64,000 bases of DNA, from positions 62,001 to 126,000 of the IMG/VR virus record IMGVR_UViG_3300035670_000009; one strand, written 5' to 3'. This DNA comes from a virus. This document shows, piece after piece, positions 1 to 8,179 of this stretch. Under the pieces are notes generated by a model that did no database searches, was not told the DNA's origin, and saw only the letters and a list, made by a program, of their open reading frames with translations. Each line of letters starts with the position of its first letter. Positions within the stretch are counted from its first letter, which is position 1. The position numbers and the translations under genes are program-made.

Positions 1-3
1 ACT

Positions 4-573
4 TCACTCACTCACCGACATGAATCGCACGGGAAGGCTCTGCCGTGCCAGCTTTTCGGGGTATCCGTTGTCAATCATCCACTGCCGCATATCTGGATGC
101 TCTTTTCGGTTCCAGATCTTTGGAAACCCATATCGCCAGCCGCTCGGCGGGTCGACCCAAACTTCTTCGGCATCCATCCATGACGTGTCGGGCGCGGGCT
201 TTTCCGGCAGTTTTTTTGATTCCACTGTTGGTCGATTTCTTGGCGCGTTTGGCGCGAGAGCTTCGGCTTCCGCTTCTGACATACCATAGTCGTCTGACTG
301 CGCCTCTCGTACGACCGTCAACATACGCGCTGTTAACGCCTGCTGCTCTTCCTCGTCGCGCGAAAGTTCTAGTTCATCAAACACCTCTGGGCAGGCTCTG
401 GCAGCCACATGCAGCTCATACAGCCCCGGAAAGTGCCGCAGAATAGCCAAAGCTTCAGCGCGGACGGCGCTGGGAATTTTTTTGAAACCGCCCGCAACAT
501 AAGGACTGGTCAATTGCTTCAAAAACTGCGCCGCGCTGATCACAGCTCGTGTGCGTTGATTAGGCAACGTCAT
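4..573 (-). CDS. Hypothetical protein, 189 aa
   Basis: I do not recognise this protein. It has a helical N-terminal half (roughly residues 1-95), a charged Pro/Glu/Lys-rich linker around 105-130, and a Trp/Pro-rich C-terminal part with WVDPPSGWRYGFP near 138-150. The C-terminal sequence suggests a small folded domain, perhaps for virion assembly or DNA binding, but that is a guess. The ATG at 573 is preceded by AAAGG at a good distance and overlaps the end of the upstream gene by 14 bases, so the two are probably co-translated. No signal peptide or membrane segment is visible. Confidence 0.7.
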   Translation of the reverse strand: MTLPNQRTRAVISAAQFLKQLTSPYVAGGFKKIPSAVRAEALAILRHFPGLYELHVAARACPEVFDELELSRDEEEQQALTARMLTVVREAQSDDYGMSEAEAEALAPNAPRNRPTVESKKLPEKPAPDTSWMDAEEVWVDPPSGWRYGFPKIWNRKEHPDMRQWMIDNGYPEKLARQSLPVRFMSVSE

Positions 574-1498
574 TCATGAACCTTTCATATGTCTCTCGCT
601 CGCTTGGCGTTTTAAAAAACAACTCAGGCGCAAATAACCCATCTCTTGCGCCTTTTCGTTTGTCAATGGCGTCCAACCAGTTGTAACGCAAATAACGCAA
701 GAACGCCTGGTTTGCCCGCAGATCACCCCGCGGACCCATTCCCGAAGCGGCGTAGATGCGGTAAAGAAAATTGCGCGGATCGGCAAAGTTAACCGCGTCG
801 GGGTGCTGGGTCTTCCAGGATTCAAGAACTGCTGCGCACCGCAACTCGCGCGATTTCACCAATAACTGCGTCTCGTCAGAAACGCGCCGCTGGACCGCAG
901 GCGTCAGCCCCATGAACAACTCAAGTTTGCCTTGCCGTTCCGGAGCCCGCCGGTCAACGTACCAACGAGGATCGACGATGAGCTGCACTACCTGCGCGGC
1001 ATTAAACGCAGACAACGTAGGAATGTAAGAAAGCGCGCGAAATACCGGATGCGCGCTAAAGTACGTCGCGGCGACAGAATCAAATGTCCCGCTGGTTCGG
1101 CGAAACCGCGCGATTAACGCATAGGTTAGATAATCCGCTTCATTGGCCGTGTGCCATCCGCCGCAAGCGCTAGCCAGCGACGTAGACCGCATCCGATAAA
1201 AGACGGTTTCTGGATCATCAAGCTCGTCGCGCGTTTCACAAATATTAGGCCCGGCGATCTCGATTGATACAACCTCGCGTTTGTGCCGCCGCAAATACAA
1301 CGCCGTTATCAGTTCGGCATTTTGCGGCACTCCCAACACGCGCACGCGCAGGCCGATTCCGCTGATCACTGGCGAGAGCAAAAACGCGTCGAGAATTTTT
1401 CCGGAATTTTGCGCCGCATTAATTGCCGCCGCGTACCAGACGTTGCCGTGCCTATCAATGTGAAGCTTGAGCGAAGTTTCATCCGTTTGTAAGGGCAT
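560..1498 (-). CDS. Hypothetical protein, about 312 aa
   Basis: Unrecognised soluble protein. The open frame reaches 1525, but I prefer the ATG at 1498 (MPLQTDETSL), which has GGAA seven bases upstream; the longer start has no ribosome site. The N-terminal third is beta-rich and the C-terminal two thirds helical, with an aromatic/basic segment FLRYLRYNWLDAIDKRK near the end. It overlaps the 3' end of the SbcC-like gene by 20 bases and so belongs to the recombination operon. A DNA-metabolism role is possible from position only. Confidence 0.7.
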   Translation of the reverse strand: MPLQTDETSLKLHIDRHGNVWYAAAINAAQNSGKILDAFLLSPVISGIGLRVRVLGVPQNAELITALYLRRHKREVVSIEIAGPNICETRDELDDPETVFYRMRSTSLASACGGWHTANEADYLTYALIARFRRTSGTFDSVAATYFSAHPVFRALSYIPTLSAFNAAQVVQLIVDPRWYVDRRAPERQGKLELFMGLTPAVQRRVSDETQLLVKSRELRCAAVLESWKTQHPDAVNFADPRNFLYRIYAASGMGPRGDLRANQAFLRYLRYNWLDAIDKRKGARDGLFAPELFFKTPSERETYERFMNDVA

Positions 1499-3635
1499 GA
1501 CGCAGTTCCGGTGGCTCGAGTTCAATAGCAGACTCGAATAGATTAGACAACGTTGTCGCGTGCGTCACCAGCAGACACTGCAGCCCCTTGGCGGTCGACA
1601 GCTCGCGCAACTTTTCTAAGACCGGCGCCAGCGCGCGAATTCGGGGCTGATCCAGTGACGCAGTCGGCTCGTCCAGTGCGAGCAGTCCAATCTCTTCGGC
1701 GAACTGAGCGTTGACAGCCACGCGGAAAGCCAAGGCCAATACAGTTTTCTGGCCGATGGAGAGCCGCTGCGCAACCTGTCGGCGGCCATCGTAGAACTCT
1801 GCAATAAAGGTCGGCGTACCGTCTTCAGCTACCTTGACCTGGAAGTTCACCTGGAAGATACGTAGCAGCTCATTGATTGAAGCCTCTAATCGCTGCAGGT
1901 TGCGCTGGGCCACAAGCCGCGGCGCGTTCTTGAGGGCCTCGCGTGTTCGTTCTGCTCGCTCAACCCAAGTGCGCAGCCGGGCGGCCGTCTGTTCGGCGGC
2001 GCGAGCGGTCTGCTGCGCGCGTTCCGCATCCCGGAGCCGCCAAACCGCCTCGCCGCGGGCAGTGGCCAGCTTGTCGCGTTCGGCAAGCAGTTCGCCAAGC
2101 TTTTCCAGACGTGCCCGGGCCTGGTGGGCATCGGCCTGGGTAACCTGCGACTCGACCAGCTGCGCAGAGAGCGCCTCGTGCCGGTTACGCAGCGCGGCTA
2201 GTTGACCGTCTAGCCGGTCGCATTTGGACGACGCCGCCTGAAACAGCGGCGCAATGGCCTGGCGCGCCTTCTGGAACGAGTCGTAGTCCAGGACTGTCTG
2301 CGACAACTCGTCTTCCGAAAGCGTCGGAGGAACCACGTTTTGAAGCTTGGCTTCGGCGTCGGCGATTTGATGCTCTCGAGCGTCCAGGTCGCTCTTTCGT
2401 TTTTCCCACGCCAGCCGTGTCGCGTGATCTTGTACCGCCTGGCGGTGCGTTACATTCGCTTTAGACTGTTCCGTTTGCAGCCGCCCGAGCAGCTCCTGAC
2501 GCTGCGCAATTTGGTCCGCCAGGGCTGCCGTATGCGTGTGACAGGTCGGGCATTCGCTAATACCCGACTCAGTAAACATCTTGAGAAACTCTTCCGTCTC
2601 GCGGATGCGCTGCGTAAGGCTGAACAAGTGATTATGTGCTGTTATGACGTCGTCATGCGTAACTACCGGCGGTTCCTCCATTGCAGCCCGGGCGGCCTGC
2701 ACCGTTTTGCGGTCGCGTTCCAGCGCGTCACGGGCCGCCGCAACAGCTTTGTAGCTCTGCCAATGGCCCAGAGCCGTCCGAGCAGCCGTGATTGACGCCT
2801 CCTGCCCCTGAGAAGCCTCGTCGAGCGCCTGTATGTCGGCCTTGTGCCAGTCGCGTTCCGCCTTCGCCAGCACAAGCTGCTTGGCCAGCGCGGTCGCCTC
2901 GCTGTCGATATTGGCCAGCTCGGTTCCGGCCCGTTCCCGGGCTTCCCAGTCTTGGATAATCGCCTGGTCAGCCGTTTGCTGATCGAAGTAGGCGGTCATC
3001 GACGGAAGCTTGCCAAGTTCCGCGTCAATTTCAGCGACCGCAGTCTCGGCCTGGTTGCACTGCTCCTGAAGCTGGCTAGCGGGCGTGAGCACCTCGGGAA
3101 TAGATATCTTTGCCAGATTCTTGCCCAACGCGTCTTGGCACTTGTCGGCCTTGGCTGTGTTAAAGAGCCGCTGGAAAAACTTGTCGGTGTCAGTCTGACT
3201 GTCGTCAATAAAGCTGAAAATCTCGGTCTGGCCGACGATGATGAACCGGCTAATGAACTTTGAGTCCACGCCAAGCAGGTCTTCAATCGCCTTAGTTACG
3301 GCCTTGTCGCCGCGCGCTTTTTCGACGCCGTCCAGCGTGAAGGTAGACGGCTCGTTAGTCGGAATAAGATGCCGCGTAACGCAGGCGATATGGCCGGAGT
3401 GCTCAAACTCCAACGAGGCAAACGACGATTCGCCTTCCTTGGCGTACTGGCTGACGTTGTCCGCCTTGACGCCGTAGTTGGGATTCTCGCCGGTGAGCAG
3501 CCATTTCAGCGCGCCGAAGAGGCTGCTCTTGCCAGAGCCGTTCTCGCCCAGAATGGCCACCAGGCCGCGAGTGAATTCACACACTCGATGGCGATGGTGT
3601 ACCCAATTCCGAACTTCCAATCTCAACAATTGCAC
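1479..3635 (-). CDS. SbcC/Rad50-like recombination ATPase (T4 gp46 type)
   Basis: ATPase subunit of an SMC-like nuclease complex, expected to work with the adjacent SbcD-like nuclease in DNA end processing and recombination-dependent replication. Visible features: Walker A GENGSGKSS at residues 30-38; two long coiled-coil arms; a zinc hook CPTC near residue 363; an ABC signature LSIGQK near 620; and Walker B with D-loop LLALDEPTASLD near 650. At 718 aa it is longer than T4 gp46 (about 560) and shorter than E. coli SbcC (about 1050). The start is GTG with GAGGAGG upstream. It overlaps the nuclease gene by 59 bases. Confidence 0.95.
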   Translation of the reverse strand: MQLLRLEVRNWVHHRHRVCEFTRGLVAILGENGSGKSSLFGALKWLLTGENPNYGVKADNVSQYAKEGESSFASLEFEHSGHIACVTRHLIPTNEPSTFTLDGVEKARGDKAVTKAIEDLLGVDSKFISRFIIVGQTEIFSFIDDSQTDTDKFFQRLFNTAKADKCQDALGKNLAKISIPEVLTPASQLQEQCNQAETAVAEIDAELGKLPSMTAYFDQQTADQAIIQDWEARERAGTELANIDSEATALAKQLVLAKAERDWHKADIQALDEASQGQEASITAARTALGHWQSYKAVAAARDALERDRKTVQAARAAMEEPPVVTHDDVITAHNHLFSLTQRIRETEEFLKMFTESGISECPTCHTHTAALADQIAQRQELLGRLQTEQSKANVTHRQAVQDHATRLAWEKRKSDLDAREHQIADAEAKLQNVVPPTLSEDELSQTVLDYDSFQKARQAIAPLFQAASSKCDRLDGQLAALRNRHEALSAQLVESQVTQADAHQARARLEKLGELLAERDKLATARGEAVWRLRDAERAQQTARAAEQTAARLRTWVERAERTREALKNAPRLVAQRNLQRLEASINELLRIFQVNFQVKVAEDGTPTFIAEFYDGRRQVAQRLSIGQKTVLALAFRVAVNAQFAEEIGLLALDEPTASLDQPRIRALAPVLEKLRELSTAKGLQCLLVTHATTLSNLFESAIELEPPELRHALTNG
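3102..3109. repeat. AGATATCT palindrome, copy 1
   Basis: Context AATAGATATCTTTG inside the SbcC-like gene, read as Lys-Ile-Ser. Member of the regularly spaced set described in the findings. Confidence 0.8.
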
Positions 3636-4761
3636 GAGGAGCCTCCTCGGTGAAAAACGCCTTGAAAAACGCCTCTAGCTCCTTACCGGGGTCTTCGGCC
3701 CTGACGAGCCGGTCGGCGAGGCGGTACTCCTCTGAGTCTGCGCCGAGCAGGTCAGATAGCGCCGATAGAAGGTCGTTTCGCGCGCCGTCGCGGTTGTGGT
3801 TTTTGGTCTGCGTCTCTGCATTCTTGTCGGCCAGCGCCTCGCAAAACAGATGCGCCATGTCGTTTACGGCCGTAGTGAGCCGCAGAAACGCGTCGGGGAG
3901 CCGCTTGTCAAACTTGATCCGAACGATCGGTTTGTCGATGCCCAGGCCGCGCTCGGCATTTGAGCACTGCGCTTGCGCCTCGGCGATAGCCGCCGCCAAC
4001 TCACCGGCGCAGAGGCTGTCTAGCAGCTCCTGCTCCTTGACCGTGTAGCTCAAAAACGGACGGGTGCGCAGCTTGTGCGCCTCAAACTCGAAGCCGCCGT
4101 CGTCATTCCGGCTAATCACGAAGAAGTACTTGGTGGGGCACTCGCCCAGGTCCTGCATGCAGATTGAACCAGGCGAGAGCATGGTGACCAGCTGACCTTG
4201 CGCGCCCGCCCCTTCGACCGTGGTCGTCACGTGGAAGTCACCGGCCAGAACAGTGCGAACATAGTGCACGTCGGTGAGGTTGCACTCGGTGCGTCCCAAG
4301 CCCTTCATCAAGTCCTCCCAGACCTGGTGAGTAATCAAGATGTCGGCGTCTTGCGGCACCGCCTTGAAAGCTTCTTGGATCTCGCCGCGGGGCAACCAGT
4401 CCAGACCGTAGACCTGGGCTCCGCGAATTCCGCGAAGCTGGCTGTGAATGTGAATCGGCCAGGAGTGCACGCTGAGCCAAGGCGCGTTGCGGTCGTATTC
4501 GTGATTGCCCTGGATGTAGTAGACCTCGAGTTCCTCGTGCTCCATCTTCGTCAGCCCTTCGCACAGTTTGGCGATCGGCCGGGCGGAGTTGCTCTTCTTC
4601 TCGAGCACGTCGCCGCCCATTATCAAGGGCAACCGGTGCTCGATGCAGTAATCAACGATTTGGGCGAAACTGTAATACGCGTCGCCGTAGATGCTCGGTC
4701 GCGTCGTCCAGGCGCCGTCTTCTAAGTGAAGATCAGCGGTGAACACAAAAAGAGGCGTCAT
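3577..4761 (-). CDS. SbcD/Mre11-like nuclease (T4 gp47 type)
   Basis: Metallophosphoesterase-fold nuclease, partner of the SbcC-like ATPase. The five phosphoesterase motifs are readable: ADLH (residues 9-12), GGD (49-51), GNHE (85-88), THQ near 145 and AGDFH near 172. The first has D10 and H12 as metal ligands. The C-terminal 150 residues are helical and probably carry the Rad50-binding segment. At 394 aa it has the usual SbcD size. The start ATG has AGGAA seven bases upstream, inside the stop region of the gene before it. Expected function: Mn-dependent exo/endonuclease at DNA ends and hairpins. Confidence 0.94.
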   Translation of the reverse strand: MTPLFVFTADLHLEDGAWTTRPSIYGDAYYSFAQIVDYCIEHRLPLIMGGDVLEKKSNSARPIAKLCEGLTKMEHEELEVYYIQGNHEYDRNAPWLSVHSWPIHIHSQLRGIRGAQVYGLDWLPRGEIQEAFKAVPQDADILITHQVWEDLMKGLGRTECNLTDVHYVRTVLAGDFHVTTTVEGAGAQGQLVTMLSPGSICMQDLGECPTKYFFVISRNDDGGFEFEAHKLRTRPFLSYTVKEQELLDSLCAGELAAAIAEAQAQCSNAERGLGIDKPIVRIKFDKRLPDAFLRLTTAVNDMAHLFCEALADKNAETQTKNHNRDGARNDLLSALSDLLGADSEEYRLADRLVRAEDPGKELEAFFKAFFTEEAPRAIVEIGSSELGTPSPSSV

Positions 4762-4770
4762 TCGCTGTTC

Positions 4771-5373
4771 CTAGTATTCAGCGTCGTCGTAGTAGTCGTT
4801 CTCGTCTTCTTCGTCGTCATCAACATCGTCGTAGTCGTTTTGCGAGTTAGACCACAGTTCTTTGTTAGTCGGATACGCGCCGCCGAACAATTGGCTGTGA
4901 AACAGCTGCAGAAATGAAGTCAACCACGCATTCGACGAGTATGCGTGCGACTCTGTCGTTTTTGGCAACTGATCGAGCTGCAGATGCGTCCACGCCGTCT
5001 GCCATTGCTGCGGATGTCCAGAAAACCAACCCAGGTCTTTTTGAGCGGTTTTGTCGTCCGCTGGTTTGACGAGCTTGAAAAAAGACACATGCACAAGCGC
5101 GGCTAACTCGGCGACAGTCGGGTACGCCGGGCCGCGGCGAGGTCGTGCGCCGCGCCGGGTCGCGACAAGCGCTAATTCGTGCTCGAAGTCCGCGCTCATT
5201 TCGTGAAGCTGGCGGCCAAGAGCCGCTGCGTGTACCGGACATTTTACACCGATTTCACTGCGCATCAGTTGCAGTGTATTGAACACCTCGTCGAAGTTCT
5301 GTTTGAGCGTCAAGCCGAAAAGCCTGACGAACTGCGCCTCTTCTTGCGAAAACTTGTCAAATTCAGACGTCAT
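4771..5373 (-). CDS. Hypothetical protein with acidic C-terminal tail, 200 aa
   Basis: The longest open frame starts at 5508, but the first 45 residues overlap the glycosyltransferase-like gene. The ATG at 5373 shares ATGA with that gene's stop, a classic coupling arrangement, so I take it as the start. The body is helical and includes a CPVH segment. The last 25 residues are almost only Asp, Glu, Asn and Tyr (DDVDDDEEDEND), encoded by a GTC/GTT-type triplet run. Such a tail may mimic DNA or bind basic proteins. Compare the stronger acidic protein at 38249-38599. Function unknown. Confidence 0.75.
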   Translation of the reverse strand: MTSEFDKFSQEEAQFVRLFGLTLKQNFDEVFNTLQLMRSEIGVKCPVHAAALGRQLHEMSADFEHELALVATRRGARPRRGPAYPTVAELAALVHVSFFKLVKPADDKTAQKDLGWFSGHPQQWQTAWTHLQLDQLPKTTESHAYSSNAWLTSFLQLFHSQLFGGAYPTNKELWSNSQNDYDDVDDDEEDENDYYDDAEY

Positions 5374-6161
5374 GGATTGGTCTCTCGCAAAGACCGACAC
5401 CAAGCCCGTGTCTCTGCTTCGCTGTAGCTCGCAATGCGGCCGAGTGACCAATATAGCAATACGCCTGGGTGCAGCAGATAAGGCGGCGGATTGTACGCGC
5501 CGCCCCAACCGTCATTGACGTAAAACGGCGCATGCGGCCGGTCCATCGAGCCCTTTAAAACCGCGGAAAACAAAAGCAGCTGGCAGGTCCATGTCGCATA
5601 AGCGCCGAACGATAACGACCAAGTTTGGTAGTCAGGCGGAACCAGCAATCGTCGGTAGTACAACTCCCGCGCGAGTTTTGCCGAAAGCGCAAACGCCGCG
5701 GAGTGCGCTGTATACGCTGCAGGTGGTTTGTCCCACATTTCGTGCGGCAAACGGAGCGCCGAAAAGAAATGCCCCATTCGCAAAAAACTTTCGCCGTAAT
5801 AGTAACGATCGGCTACGCCCAGCAGGTCTGCTGTTTCTTCATGACATAACCTGTTGATGCGTTCGTCGCAGCCTTTGCCCAGAAACATTCCGTCGTCCCG
5901 CACGCACACGACCTGCTCAAATTCCACGCCATCGTAAATCGCCTGGTAAAGCCCGGCGTAAAAACGAAAATCCCCCGCAACGTCGCTCTCGTAAAGCAGG
6001 TCGGCGCCACAGTTATCGTACTGACTGCGCGCGCCTTCCGGCACGACCACCAGCGTTTTGCACGGATAGCGACTGGTCCAACGCGCGGCGGCGACAAAGT
6101 CTGCGGCAATTGTCGAACCGCGCGCCGTGTGCGTGATGTAAAGAGTCAGCGGGGCAGACAT
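5370..6161 (-). CDS. Glycosyltransferase-like protein (GT-A type, tentative)
   Basis: 263 aa protein with an alternating beta/alpha N-terminal half and an acidic pair in VVCVRDDGMFLG (about residues 85-96), in the position where GT-A glycosyltransferases have their metal-binding DxD. The C-terminal half is rich in aromatics (YNPPPYLLHPG). It is coupled to a clearer glycosyltransferase upstream (overlap of 16 bases) and to a small gene downstream (ATGA). Together with HldE, HldD and the GT9/GT2 fusion elsewhere, this supports a phage glycan or protein-glycosylation pathway. The family assignment is inference. Confidence 0.5.
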   Translation of the reverse strand: MSAPLTLYITHTARGSTIAADFVAAARWTSRYPCKTLVVVPEGARSQYDNCGADLLYESDVAGDFRFYAGLYQAIYDGVEFEQVVCVRDDGMFLGKGCDERINRLCHEETADLLGVADRYYYGESFLRMGHFFSALRLPHEMWDKPPAAYTAHSAAFALSAKLARELYYRRLLVPPDYQTWSLSFGAYATWTCQLLLFSAVLKGSMDRPHAPFYVNDGWGGAYNPPPYLLHPGVLLYWSLGRIASYSEAETRAWCRSLRETNP

Positions 6162-6955
6162 ACCCTGTAAACGTCCTTGATGCGCTGCGGAATCTCAGAC
6201 AACTGCGCGTACTCAGTCGGATTGTCCAGATCGCACAATAGATATCTTTCCAGGTCGGCTGGGTTGTCTAGCCGCTGGTGGACGCCCTCGGGCGAAAACC
6301 GAAACCGCCCGCACCAGACTCGTCCGGCGTTACGCTGGTGACGCCGCAACGCAAGCCGGTAGTCGATCTGATGGATGTGCAGGCAAAGCAGGTCCGGGTG
6401 CGGCGGCTCGTTGGGCGGAACGTTGTAAGCGCCGTGAAAGCCAGCCGCGTAAAACACCGGCAGCCGCGCGACGGCAACCTTTGAGTATTTCGCGCTTTTG
6501 TACCAATGCCGACGGTGGGTCAGGAGCGCCTGCCCCGCCATCAGGTCTGGTTCATTGCGACGGTCGTGAACCACACAGTAGCCAGTAGCCTTGATAAAGG
6601 CAGACTTCGGATAGTCCGCGATCAGCTCGCCCAGCGTCTGATACTCATCGGGCGCAGGCATGAGCAACTCGTCGACCTCCGAAAAGCCAACGGCGCCGAA
6701 GCTCTGGAGCAGAAACTCCTGAAACCGCTCGACAACCCGGGTCAGCCAGTCGTAGTCGAAACTTTCGACGTGCCGCACCGGCACGACGTGAACGCCGTCC
6801 GCTTTGAGCTGCGCAAGATAGTACGACGCGTCGCCCACGCTGTCGTGGTCGAGCACAAACAACTCAGCTTCGGGGGCGTACGTTCGGTAATGCTCAACCC
6901 AAACGGGGAGCAGGTCGATCTCGTCCTGAGCAATCGTGAAAAAGGCGTGGTTCAT
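6146..6955 (-). CDS. Glycosyltransferase, GT2/GT92-like
   Basis: About 269 aa from the ATG at 6955 (MNHAFFTIAQDE); the longer open frame to 7117 runs through tRNA-like sequence and is not believable. The N-terminus follows the pattern of cytoplasmic single-domain glycosyltransferases (FFTIAQDE, then LPVWVEHYRTYAPEAELFVLDHDS). An acidic SEVDELLMP segment near residue 90 matches the donor/metal site of this group. A His-rich stretch CLHIHQIDYR lies near 205. It probably transfers a sugar to a virion or cell-surface acceptor. It carries one copy of the AGATATCT palindrome at 6240. Confidence 0.7.
   Translation of the reverse strand: MNHAFFTIAQDEIDLLPVWVEHYRTYAPEAELFVLDHDSVGDASYYLAQLKADGVHVVPVRHVESFDYDWLTRVVERFQEFLLQSFGAVGFSEVDELLMPAPDEYQTLGELIADYPKSAFIKATGYCVVHDRRNEPDLMAGQALLTHRRHWYKSAKYSKVAVARLPVFYAAGFHGAYNVPPNEPPHPDLLCLHIHQIDYRLALRRHQRNAGRVWCGRFRFSPEGVHQRLDNPADLERYLLCDLDNPTEYAQLSEIPQRIKDVYRVCLPR
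6240..6247. repeat. AGATATCT palindrome, copy 2
   Basis: Context AATAGATATCTTTC inside the glycosyltransferase gene, read there as Arg-Tyr-Leu-Leu. Part of the regularly spaced set described in the findings. Confidence 0.8.
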
Positions 6956-6978
6956 GTTTTTGTTGGCAATTAGGGGCG

Positions 6979-7032
6979 CACAACCCCGCCGGGAGTCGAA
7001 CCCAGTAACAGCGCGTCCAATTGCGCTCGGGG
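6979..7032 (-). other. tRNA-like structure lacking an anticodon arm
   Basis: On the minus strand, CACCCCG at the 5' side pairs with CGGGGTT at the 3' side (6 of 7 pairs) as an acceptor stem. It is followed by a D-arm-like hairpin GCGC-AATTGGAC-GCGC, only five linker bases (TGTTA), and a normal T-arm CTGGG-TTCGACT-CCCGG. The D-loop AATTGGA and T-loop TTCGACT are canonical, but there is no room for an anticodon arm: 54 bases instead of about 73. It may be a degenerate tRNA, a tRNA mimic or a processing signal. It lies 23 bases upstream of the glycosyltransferase start. Confidence 0.5.
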
Positions 7033-7062
7033 TGCGCGCGACAGGATCCGTCCTAGTCACGA

Positions 7063-7134
7063 CTTTCGGCACACGTATGAGGAAACATACGCCACCGACC
7101 TCGTGGTTATGACCCACTCACGACTTGGGTGCCG
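7063..7134 (-). other. tRNA-like structure lacking a D-arm, CAT in the anticodon loop
   Basis: On the minus strand an 8-bp outer stem TTCGGCAC/GTGCCGAA encloses two hairpins. The first has loop GTCATAA on a GTGG/CCAC stem and is followed by AGGTC; loop and flank are strikingly like the anticodon region of initiator or elongator tRNA-Met. The second is CGTATG-TTTCCT-CATACG in the T-arm position, without a canonical TTCRA loop. Only 11 bases separate the outer stem from the anticodon stem, so a D-arm cannot form. Length is 72 bases, close to a real tRNA. A decayed tRNA-Met is the simplest reading. Confidence 0.4.
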
Positions 7135-7149
7135 AACCGTCCAACCGGC

Positions 7150-7749
7150 TTAGGCCTCGGCAGGCCTTGATTCAACGCTCACCGGTCGCTGGAAATTGAC
7201 AAAAGCGCGCGCGACTTCCAAACAGGCGCGGGTATCAGCCATGGCGTTATGCGCACCCTCGAGCGGAATACCCAAGTATTCACACACCTCGACAAGGTTG
7301 CATCGGCAATTGAGCGCGCCAGTCGCGTTAAAGAACTGCGCAAGAATGGCCGTGTCGAGCGCAGGATACGTGACGTACTTTCGCCACTCGTCAGCGAAAA
7401 TGAGCTGGTCGTAAATGAAGTCCAAATCGAACGCAAGGTTGTGCCCTGCAGGAATCATCTTTCGACCGCCGCTCATTTGATAGCCACGGTTGAGAAACTC
7501 AGCAAAGATCTGCTGCGCGTCTTCAATTTTCACGCCGCGCGCGCTGTGGTGAATTAAATCGATGCGATTGATCGTGATCGCCTCGGGAGTGACGATGTAC
7601 GTGGGGTGGCGGATTTCCAAGTAAAGCGTATCGTCAGAGGTTCCGCCGCGAATGGGCTGAAAATCGCGGTCTACCACAATCGCTGCTACCGTGAGCAGGC
7701 TATTGTGACTTTCAAGGCCGCCCGTTTCACAGTCCAAAAACAAATACAT
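7150..7749 (-). CDS. DnaQ-like 3'-5' exonuclease (DEDDh)
   Basis: 199 aa. ExoI motif FLDCETGG near the N-terminus supplies the first Asp/Glu pair. ExoII is in AGHNLAFDLDFI (about residues 100-111), and ExoIII is HNAMADTRACLE near 175-186 with the catalytic His five residues before Asp. This is a stand-alone DEDDh exonuclease of the size of RNase T or the epsilon core. It may act in proofreading, RNA trimming or degradation of single-stranded DNA. Of two in-frame ATGs I chose the second (7749), because CAGGG lies seven bases from it and none from the first. Confidence 0.9.
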   Translation of the reverse strand: MYLFLDCETGGLESHNSLLTVAAIVVDRDFQPIRGGTSDDTLYLEIRHPTYIVTPEAITINRIDLIHHSARGVKIEDAQQIFAEFLNRGYQMSGGRKMIPAGHNLAFDLDFIYDQLIFADEWRKYVTYPALDTAILAQFFNATGALNCRCNLVEVCEYLGIPLEGAHNAMADTRACLEVARAFVNFQRPVSVESRPAEA

Positions 7750-7788
7750 GGTCATCCCTGTGTTTGATGCCGCTGATCCTGCGCGTTC

Positions 7789-8151
7789 TCAGCCCAATCG
7801 CGCTAACAACCCACGCAGCGTGTCGGCTGCGGTGTGTTCGTACCATTGCTCGGCAGCGTAGGCCGCCCAGTCAATTGCCTCTCGTTCCGCGGCGGTGAGC
7901 CGCATAGCGTCGCGCTGTTGTGCCACCGTCACCAGCTGTTGCTCCAGCCTGTCGCCAGCCTCCAACAGCAGGTTTTCCTTTTTCTGCAGCCGCTCAATCT
8001 CGTCGGCCGCGTCTCCGCAAAGAATGTCCCCGCTCTCGTAGTTCATTCTCAGAGTCTCAAGCAGGCGTTCCGGCGAAACCTTTGGGAATGGCCGAGAACC
8101 AGCGGATGCAGGAGACGGCTCGGCAGCGTCTCGCGTGTTGTCATCGCTCAT
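7789..8151 (-). CDS. Small duplicated phage protein A, 120 aa
   Basis: Starts at the ATG at 8151 with AGGAG nine bases upstream. The first half contains the block SAGSRPFPKVSPERLLETLR, shared almost identically with the upstream neighbour at 8180. After the shared block this copy has an inserted coiled-coil-like segment (QKKENLLLEAGDRLEQQL) before a C-terminal part similar to that of the neighbour (LT-x2-EREAI, then a Leu-rich end). Function unknown; length and Leu/Glu content suggest a helical adaptor. Confidence 0.7.
   Translation of the reverse strand: MSDDNTRDAAEPSPASAGSRPFPKVSPERLLETLRMNYESGDILCGDAADEIERLQKKENLLLEAGDRLEQQLVTVAQQRDAMRLTAAEREAIDWAAYAAEQWYEHTAADTLRGLLARLG
8021..8111. repeat. 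Direct repeat, copy 1 of a 91-bp near-identical block
   Basis: Matches 8343-8433 over 91 bases with one difference that I can find (caggcg against caagcg). It encodes the shared N-terminal block of the two small paralogs. The near identity, including silent positions, indicates a recent tandem duplication or gene conversion. Confidence 0.9.
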
Positions 8152-8179
8152 AGTTCGCCGCTCCTGATCCTTGTCGTTC

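Noticed and set aside
6956-7117. 54-residue N-terminal extension of the glycosyltransferase
   Set aside because: The extension is translated tRNA-like sequence; the internal ATG gives a normal glycosyltransferase N-terminus.
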